48,529 nt of DNA from JAVJPJ01 sp040217295 (GTDB lineage Bacteria; Pseudomonadota; Alphaproteobacteria; Rhodobacterales; Rhodobacteraceae): the NCBI GenBank assembly GCA_964460185.1, contig CAYWTM010000011.1, forward strand, positions 1 to 48,529. The letters are read 5' to 3'. The notes under the pieces were generated by a model. That model saw nothing but the letters and a program-made list of their open reading frames with translations, was not told the DNA's origin and ran no database searches. The position numbers were made by a program, and so were the translations under genes. Shown in pieces: positions 43,372-48,529 of this stretch (positions are counted from its first letter, which is position 1; each line of letters opens with the position of its first letter).

Positions 43372-44883
43372 TCACTCCGCGACAGTCACACCCTCAAGCC
43401 GGATCATCCCGTCGGGATAGGCCACGAAGCCGTCGACGCCGTCCGACAGCGCCCAGATCCACACCGGGTGGTAGAGATAGATGATCGGCAGATCGGCGTT
43501 CAGGATCTCGCGGGCGGCGTTGTAGCTGGCCAGGCGGGTTTCCAGAACGGTCGAGGTGCGCGCCGCGTTCAGCAGGTCATCCACCTCGGTGTTGGAATAG
43601 CCCGAGTCGTTGATGCCACCGCCGGTGGTCATGAACTGGTGGATGTTGCCATCGGGATCGACCCGGCCGGACCAGCCGATCTGGCTTGCGGTGTAATCGC
43701 CCGCCGATTGATCGGCGAGAAGCGTCGCGAATTCCTTCGCTTCGATCTCGATCCGGATGCCCGCCTCGCTGGCCATCGCCTGGATCACCTGCATCAGCTG
43801 CAGCTGCACCGGGTTGTTGGCCACCTGGATGGTGATGTCGATGCCATCTGCAAAGCCTGCCTCGGCCAGCAATGCCTGGGCCGCCGCCACGTCACGTTCG
43901 GGCACGGGGAAGGCATCGTTGTACCAGGGCGAGGTTGGCGGGAACGGCTGGTTGCCCGGCGCGAACGCGCCCTCGAACACCACCTGGTTGATCACGTTGC
44001 GATCGATCGACAGCGACAGGGCCTGGCGGATGCGTGCATCCTGACCCAGCGGTGTGTCGGCCCCTGCCCCGTTGGCCACGTTGATTGTCATGCCCTGGTA
44101 GCCAAGCGACACCGCCTGTTCCACCGACAGGCTGTCATCGGCGTTGACCGACGGCAGATCGGTGGCGGCCAGACGCTCCAGCATGTCCAGATCACCCGCG
44201 CGCAGGTTGGCCAGACGCACGGTGGTGTCCGGGATCGGCAGGAAGGTCACGGTCTCGATGGAGATCGCATCCGCGTTCCAGTAGTCGTCAAAGCGTTCCA
44301 GCACGATGCGATCCTGCTGCACGCGGTCCACAAAGCTGAACGGCCCGGAACAGACCGGGTTGAGGCCGAAATCGGTGCCCGCCGCCTCGAAGGCGGTCGG
44401 CGACAGCATCATGCCGGCGCGGTCGGCCAGCTGCGCCAGAAGCGTCGCGTCGGGCGCGCCCAGGCTGAGGGCGATGGTATACTCATCCACCACTTCCACG
44501 CCGGTGATCGAGCTCAGTTCGGACTTGCGGCGGCTTTCCGGCAGGTTCTGGCTGCGGTCGATATTGGCGGCCACGGCAGCGGCATTGAAGGGCGTGCCGT
44601 CGTGGAACGTCGCCCCTTCGCGCAGCGTCATGGTCAGGGTCAGGCCATCCTCGGACCATTCCCAGCCTGTCGCCAGCTGCGGAATGATTTCCAGGCCGGG
44701 CGTGATATCCACCAGCTTGTCGCAAAGCGATGCATACACGATGCGACCCACGAATGTCCGCGACTGGTCGGGGTCAAGAACATCCGGGTCTTCTTGCAGG
44801 CCGATGCGCAGATCCTGCGCCTGCAACGCCGTCGCGGCCAGGCCAAACGCCAGGGCAAGGGTCACTGTTTTCGACTGTTTCAT
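43372..44883 (-). CDS. ABC transporter substrate-binding protein, family 5
   Basis: The 503-residue protein has a Sec signal peptide (KTVTLALAFGLAATALQAQ). DLRIGLQEDPDVLDPDQSRTFVGRIVYASLCDKLV follows, the opening of peptide-, nickel- and opine-type family 5 binding proteins. VCSGPFSFVDRVQQDRIVLERF is another landmark. It is periplasmic and decides what the importer takes up; the ligand may be a dipeptide, a gamma-glutamyl compound or another small amide. GGAGG lies 8 bases before ATG 44883; the frame upstream of that is not signal-like. Confidence 0.93.
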   Translation of the reverse strand: MKQSKTVTLALAFGLAATALQAQDLRIGLQEDPDVLDPDQSRTFVGRIVYASLCDKLVDITPGLEIIPQLATGWEWSEDGLTLTMTLREGATFHDGTPFNAAAVAANIDRSQNLPESRRKSELSSITGVEVVDEYTIALSLGAPDATLLAQLADRAGMMLSPTAFEAAGTDFGLNPVCSGPFSFVDRVQQDRIVLERFDDYWNADAISIETVTFLPIPDTTVRLANLRAGDLDMLERLAATDLPSVNADDSLSVEQAVSLGYQGMTINVANGAGADTPLGQDARIRQALSLSIDRNVINQVVFEGAFAPGNQPFPPTSPWYNDAFPVPERDVAAAQALLAEAGFADGIDITIQVANNPVQLQLMQVIQAMASEAGIRIEIEAKEFATLLADQSAGDYTASQIGWSGRVDPDGNIHQFMTTGGGINDSGYSNTEVDDLLNAARTSTVLETRLASYNAAREILNADLPIIYLYHPVWIWALSDGVDGFVAYPDGMIRLEGVTVAE

Positions 44884-44920
44884 ATCAAATATCCTCCGTC
44901 GGTTATGTAGCTGGTCGTAA

Positions 44921-46000
44921 TCAAGGGTCGTCGGGGTGGCTCGGCTTTGCGCCAAGCGCTTGCGCGTAAAGCGCGAAACGTCGTGTCGCGCCCTCGCTTC
45001 GCGCTGGTTCAACACCGCTCAGCCCGTCAAGGTGCAGGGTATCGGCGTGATGACAGGCCACCTGCCGTCCGTCCGGCGTATCGTTCAGGACAGGGCGTTT
45101 GGCAGCGCAAATTTCGGTGGCATAGGGGCAGCGCGGGTGAAACCGGCAGCCCGAAGGCGGATTGATCGGGTTGGGCGGATCGCCATCCACCTGGGTGCGG
45201 GCCGGACGCGCGCCGAAGCTGGCAACGGGGATCGCGGCCAACAGGGTTTCCGTGTAGGGGTGGCGGGGGTCGGTATACAGCGTCTCGGCCGGGCCGCATT
45301 CCACGATCTCGCCCAGGTACATCACCGCCACCCGGTCGGCCATGTGCCGGATCACCGCCAGATCATGGGCGATGACGATCAGGGTCAGGCCGAATTCTTC
45401 CTTCAGGTCTTCCAGCAGGTTCACCACCTGCGCCTGGATCGACACATCCAGCGCGCTGACCGGTTCGTCCCCGATCAGAACGGTCGGCCCGGTCGCCAGC
45501 GCCCGCGCGATCCCGATGCGCTGGCGCTGACCGCCGGAAAACTCGTGCGGATAGCGATCGGCATGCACCGGGGCCAGCCCGACGCGCGACAACAGTTCCG
45601 CCACCCGCGTGCGCCGGTCCTGCGGCGTGCCGATGCCATGCACCTTCAGCGGCTCTTCGATCAGGGCGCCGATCGTCATCTGCGGGTTCAGCGACGAAAA
45701 CGGATCCTGGAACACGAATTGCAGGTCCTTGCGCAGGGTCCGCATCCGCGCGGCATCCACATGCGCCATATCCTCGCCATCGTACCAGACCTCGCCGCCC
45801 GTGGGATCGATCAGACGCAACAACAACCGCGCAAGCGTCGACTTTCCGCATCCGCTTTCGCCGACCACGGCAAAGGTTTCGCCCTGGGCCACATCAAACG
45901 ATACGCCATCCACGGCGCGCACCACCGTGGGCGCCCCGAACAGGGGCCGCTTGGTGACGAATTCCTTGCGCAGATCGCGCGCCGACAGGATGGCCGTCAT
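44921..46000 (-). CDS. Peptide-type ABC transporter ATP-binding protein (DppF-like)
   Basis: The 359-residue ATPase has Walker A GESGCGKST, signature FSGGQRQRIGIARAL, and Walker B VLIGDEPVSALD. A C-terminal oligopeptide-type cysteine region (RCPYATEICAAKRP) follows. It overlaps the DppD-like gene by four bases, with ribosome site AGGAGA inside that gene's end. The C-terminal tail of some 40 residues past the cysteine region is longer than usual. Confidence 0.93.
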   Translation of the reverse strand: MTAILSARDLRKEFVTKRPLFGAPTVVRAVDGVSFDVAQGETFAVVGESGCGKSTLARLLLRLIDPTGGEVWYDGEDMAHVDAARMRTLRKDLQFVFQDPFSSLNPQMTIGALIEEPLKVHGIGTPQDRRTRVAELLSRVGLAPVHADRYPHEFSGGQRQRIGIARALATGPTVLIGDEPVSALDVSIQAQVVNLLEDLKEEFGLTLIVIAHDLAVIRHMADRVAVMYLGEIVECGPAETLYTDPRHPYTETLLAAIPVASFGARPARTQVDGDPPNPINPPSGCRFHPRCPYATEICAAKRPVLNDTPDGRQVACHHADTLHLDGLSGVEPARSEGATRRFALYAQALGAKPSHPDDP

Positions 46001-47019
46001 GTTCCCGTCTCCTGAAAGCTTGGTTCGGGCCGGGTGTCGAGCCCCAGTTCAAGGGGCGCATGGACACAGGCCACCTTGTGCCCGTCGCCGCAGTCGCGCA
46101 GCGGCGGGACCCTGTCACAAGCGTCGGTCCGAAACGGACAGCGCGTGGCAAACCGGCAGCCCGGCGGCATCATTCCCGCCTGCGGCACCATGCCCGGCAC
46201 CGTCACCAGCCGGGCACTGCGCGCCCCCAGCGACGGCATCGAGCTCATCAGACCGATGGTGTAGGGATGCTGCGGGTCGGTAAAGATGCGTTCCGCCGTG
46301 CCCGCCTCGGCGATGCGGCCGCCATACATGACCGCAACCTTGTCGGCCATCTCGGCCACGACACCGAGGTCATGGGTGATCATGATCATCGCCGCGCCGG
46401 TTTCGGATTGAAGGCTGCGCATCAGGTCGAGGATCTGCGCCTGAATGGTCACATCCAGCGCGGTTGTCGGTTCATCGGCGATCAACAGCTCGGGGTCGTT
46501 GGCCAGCGCCATGGCGATCATGGCCCGCTGCCGCATGCCGCCCGACAACTGGTGCGGATATTCATCGATGCGCTTTTCCGGTGCCGGGATACGCACCCGG
46601 CGCAACATCTCGAGCGCGCGCCCACGGGCCTCGGCCTGGGACACGCCCTTGTGCTGGCGCACCGATTCCGCGATCTGCTCGCCGATGCGCAAACCGGGGT
46701 TCAGCGATGTCATGGGCTCCTGAAAGATCATCGCCATGCGCCCACCCCGGATCTGGCGCAGGCGGGCGATGTCCATCGACAACAGATCCTCGCCGGAAAA
46801 CCGCGCGCTGCCCCCCGCGATCGACAATGGCGGCGATTGCAGCAGACCCATCAGCGCAAGCGCCGTGAGGCTTTTCCCGCATCCCGATTCCCCCACAAGG
46901 CACAGCGTTTCGCCCGGCTCCAGCGTGAAGGACACGTCATCGACGAGGCTCTGGTCGGACTGGCCCAGCCGGATCGACAAACCCTGAACATCCAGAAGAG
47001 GGGGCTTGAGCTCCGACAT
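45997..47019 (-). CDS. Peptide-type ABC transporter ATP-binding protein (DppD-like)
   Basis: The 340-residue ATPase has Walker A GESGCGKSL, signature LSGGMRQRAMIAMAL, and Walker B LLIADEPTTALD. It ends with the oligopeptide-type cysteine motif (RCPFRTDACDRVPP). ATG 47019 overlaps the gntR stop by one base (TGATG); a TTG codon directly upstream is less likely. It is the first transport gene of the operon. Confidence 0.93.
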   Translation of the reverse strand: MSELKPPLLDVQGLSIRLGQSDQSLVDDVSFTLEPGETLCLVGESGCGKSLTALALMGLLQSPPLSIAGGSARFSGEDLLSMDIARLRQIRGGRMAMIFQEPMTSLNPGLRIGEQIAESVRQHKGVSQAEARGRALEMLRRVRIPAPEKRIDEYPHQLSGGMRQRAMIAMALANDPELLIADEPTTALDVTIQAQILDLMRSLQSETGAAMIMITHDLGVVAEMADKVAVMYGGRIAEAGTAERIFTDPQHPYTIGLMSSMPSLGARSARLVTVPGMVPQAGMMPPGCRFATRCPFRTDACDRVPPLRDCGDGHKVACVHAPLELGLDTRPEPSFQETGT

Positions 47020-47711
47020 CAATCCGCCCCCCGCTCACGGGCGCGCTTCAGGTTCTCGCGCAACAAGATCAGGTGCGCGCGCATGCCTGCACGGGCCGCG
47101 TCTTCGTTGCGGGCATCGATCGCATCGACGATGGCCTGATGCTGCAGGTCATATTCACGCACCAGTTCCGGCGACCGCGCCAAGAGCCGTTCCTGCTGCC
47201 AACGGTGGTTGCTGCGCACCTCGTTGATCAGCCCGAAGGCCGTCAAGAGAATGGGATTGCCCGCGATCCGCGCAATCAGGCGGTGCAGCGATCCGTCCCA
47301 CAATTCGGCGGCATCCGCATCGACCGCCTGCGATGTGCGGTCCGCCAGATCGCGCATTCGGGCAACATCGTCGGATGTGGCGCGCCGCGCGCACAGCGCC
47401 GCCAGTTCCGGCTCCAGCGCCAGACGCGCTTCCATCACGCTCAGCGGATCGGTGTCCTCGGCAATCACGGCGGCCAGCCGTTCCCTCGGATCGGGCGGTT
47501 CGCCCGCAAAGGTGCCTTTGCCCTGCTTGCGCCAGATCAGCCCCTCGGCCTCGAGCGCATCCAGCGCGCGCCGCACGGCCCGGCGGCTGATCCCGAACCG
47601 ATCGCACAGATCGCGTTCGGTGGGCAACTTGCCGTCCGCACCGATCGCACCACGACGGATCATGTCGCGGATATTCGCCCGGGCAGCAGAGGCGTTGTCG
47701 GTATCGAGCAT
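47019..47711 (-). CDS. GntR family regulator, FCD (FadR) subfamily
   Basis: The 230-residue protein has an N-terminal winged helix (about residues 20-65, LPTERDLCDRFGISRRAVRRALDALEAEGLI). A C-terminal all-helical FCD domain follows, with the metal-ligand-like pattern D..H (LWDGSLHRLI), and later H (QHQAIVDAI) and H (RAHLILL). Such regulators bind a small carboxylate or related ligand and normally repress. It heads the ABC/ggt/DUF1028 operon and probably controls it through the palindromic site at its own promoter. Whether it also controls the facing hydantoinase operon is unknown. Confidence 0.92.
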   Translation of the reverse strand: MLDTDNASAARANIRDMIRRGAIGADGKLPTERDLCDRFGISRRAVRRALDALEAEGLIWRKQGKGTFAGEPPDPRERLAAVIAEDTDPLSVMEARLALEPELAALCARRATSDDVARMRDLADRTSQAVDADAAELWDGSLHRLIARIAGNPILLTAFGLINEVRSNHRWQQERLLARSPELVREYDLQHQAIVDAIDARNEDAARAGMRAHLILLRENLKRARERGAD

Positions 47712-47744
47712 TCCGTTGGCGACTTTCGTGGCTGACAGAGGCGT

Positions 47745-47805
47745 GGACCAAACACAAATTGGTTCGGACCATTAATGGTTATGGTCCCAGCTTTGCATGC
47801 GTCAA
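47745..47805 (-). promoter_or_regulatory. gntR promoter with overlapping palindromic operator
   Basis: On the minus strand a -35 TTGACG (47805-47800) and a -10 CATAAC (47783-47778) are separated by 16 bases. Overlapping the -10 is the perfect 12-base palindrome ACCATTAATGGT (47768-47779), nested in GGACCAT-N8-ATGGTCC (47766-47787). Further TGGT/ACCA pairs lie at 47760-47771 and 47747-47763. FCD-type GntR proteins favour TGGT-ACCA half-sites, so autorepression is likely. The rest of the gap to carB (47806-48016) shows nothing I can name. Confidence 0.65.
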
Positions 47806-48016
47806 GTGATTCCCCAAACCGCGGACACGGGGGAGGACTCGACCACCGCTTTGCCTATTATCTGGGCGTTTTCGACGGCGGCTGCCGCAACTCAGATCAG
47901 CACATGCCAAGAATTCGACCGCGCAGGCATCTGACCGGAGCCCGCGCGCAGGCAGCGCGCCGACTATTCGTATCGAAAGATTCTGCGCCGTGCGCCCGGG
48001 CCGGACCTGCCCCGGA

Positions 48017-48529
48017 TCACGCCTGCAGCGACCGGACCCCCAACTCGCCTTCGCGCGCGGCCTTCATGGCCTGGGCGGCGGCATGGCTGGCTGCCAGTGT
48101 CGTGAAATAAGGGATCTTGTCGTTCAACGTCACCGACCGCATGGACCGGGAATCTTCGACCGCCTGCGCGCCTTCGGTGGTGTTGAGCACCAGCTGCACG
48201 CCGCCATCCTTGATGATGTCGACCACGGTGCGGCCGCCCTCATAGGCCTTGTTCACCACGTCCGACGCAATTCCATGCTCCGACAGGTACGACGCGGTGC
48301 CGCGTGTCGCCAGCAGGGTCAGGCCCAGGTCGGTCAGGATGCGGGCCGCCTCGATCAGGACCTCGGTCTTGTCGGCATCCTTGATCGAGATAAACACAAC
48401 GCCCGCGTCCGGCAGCACGGTGCCAGCCCCAAGCTGCGCCTTCAGGAAGGCGCGGGGGAAGGTGCGATCCCACCCCATGACCTCACCGGTGGACCGCATT
48501 TCCGGCCCAAGCAGCGTGTCGACCCCGGG
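48017..48529 (-). CDS. carB: Carbamoyl-phosphate synthase large subunit, C-terminal fragment (cut by window edge)
   Basis: The 170-residue fragment is in frame to the edge, which reads PGVDTLLGPEMRSTGEVMG. It comprises the end of the second synthetase half and the MGS-like allosteric domain (VFISIKDADKTEVLIEAARIL, TLLATRGTASYLSEHGI, then SRSMRSVTLNDKIPYFTT). CarB makes carbamoyl phosphate for pyrimidines and arginine. The C-terminus is complete and normal; the rest lies outside the window. Confidence 0.95.
   Translation of the reverse strand, partial: PGVDTLLGPEMRSTGEVMGWDRTFPRAFLKAQLGAGTVLPDAGVVFISIKDADKTEVLIEAARILTDLGLTLLATRGTASYLSEHGIASDVVNKAYEGGRTVVDIIKDGGVQLVLNTTEGAQAVEDSRSMRSVTLNDKIPYFTTLAASHAAAQAMKAAREGELGVRSLQA

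Noticed and set aside
43210..44910. 566-residue plus-strand frame opposite the substrate-binding protein
   Set aside because: Shadow of a gene with a clear signal peptide and family.
47775..48110. 111-residue plus-strand frame between gntR and carB
   Set aside because: Its end overlaps carB on the other strand, it starts in the gntR promoter, and the translation is not protein-like.
1..48529. Defence island, prophage, CRISPR, transposon or tRNA genes
   Set aside because: I looked for repeats with spacers, integrase/transposase motifs and cloverleaf-like sequence on both strands and found none; genes and composition are uniformly chromosomal.

Overview
The window is a high-GC, gene-dense chromosomal segment of an alphaproteobacterium, most likely of the Rhodobacteraceae (Roseobacter group). 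The placement rests on gene content and order: yajC-secD-secF followed by a TauE-type permease and an Mth938-like gene; surE-pcm-nlpD; a PccR-type regulator next to pccB, with pccA and methylmalonyl-CoA mutase nearby; AI-2E permease-hda-ppk1-ppx; and many short ATGA overlaps. I saw no rRNA, tRNA, CRISPR array, phage gene or insertion sequence. Database family names are given from recognition of the translated sequence, not from searches.

Layout. 1-2630: a C-terminal remnant of a second ThyX, intact thyX, glyoxalase I (gloA) and an exported DUF1194 von Willebrand-like protein. 2773-6837 (minus strand): the accessory Sec translocon operon yajC-secD-secF plus a sulfite-exporter-like permease and an Mth938-like protein. 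7223-12063 (plus): serS, a TspO-like membrane protein, then surE-pcm-nlpD. 12368-15623: two small-molecule exporters, a HAD-fold protein without catalytic residues, a DUF465 protein and a CoxG-like protein.

15680-28522 is the propionyl-CoA assimilation region. It holds the acyl-CoA-sensing regulator pccR, a divergent MFS efflux gene, pccB, a RidA/cupin/DUF6497 set, small conserved genes, a lipoprotein gene flanked by terminators, pccA, a DUF4174 gene, a sulfotransferase-like gene, and methylmalonyl-CoA mutase overlapping the latter. PccA and PccB carboxylate propionyl-CoA to methylmalonyl-CoA, and the B12-dependent mutase turns that into succinyl-CoA. TTTGCAAA-type boxes occur in front of both pccR and pccB.

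28630-35694 is housekeeping: an AI-2E-type permease, Hda, polyphosphate kinase, exopolyphosphatase and a short-type prolyl-tRNA synthetase. 35825-47711 is the most accessory-looking part. A plus-strand hydantoinase/racemase/DapA-like operon converges on a minus-strand operon gntR-dppD-dppF-SBP-dppB-dppC-ggt-DUF1028. Together these look like an importer plus hydrolases for a cyclic ureide, imide or gamma-glutamyl type of nitrogen compound. The GntR promoter carries a clear palindromic operator. The window ends inside carB (minus strand).
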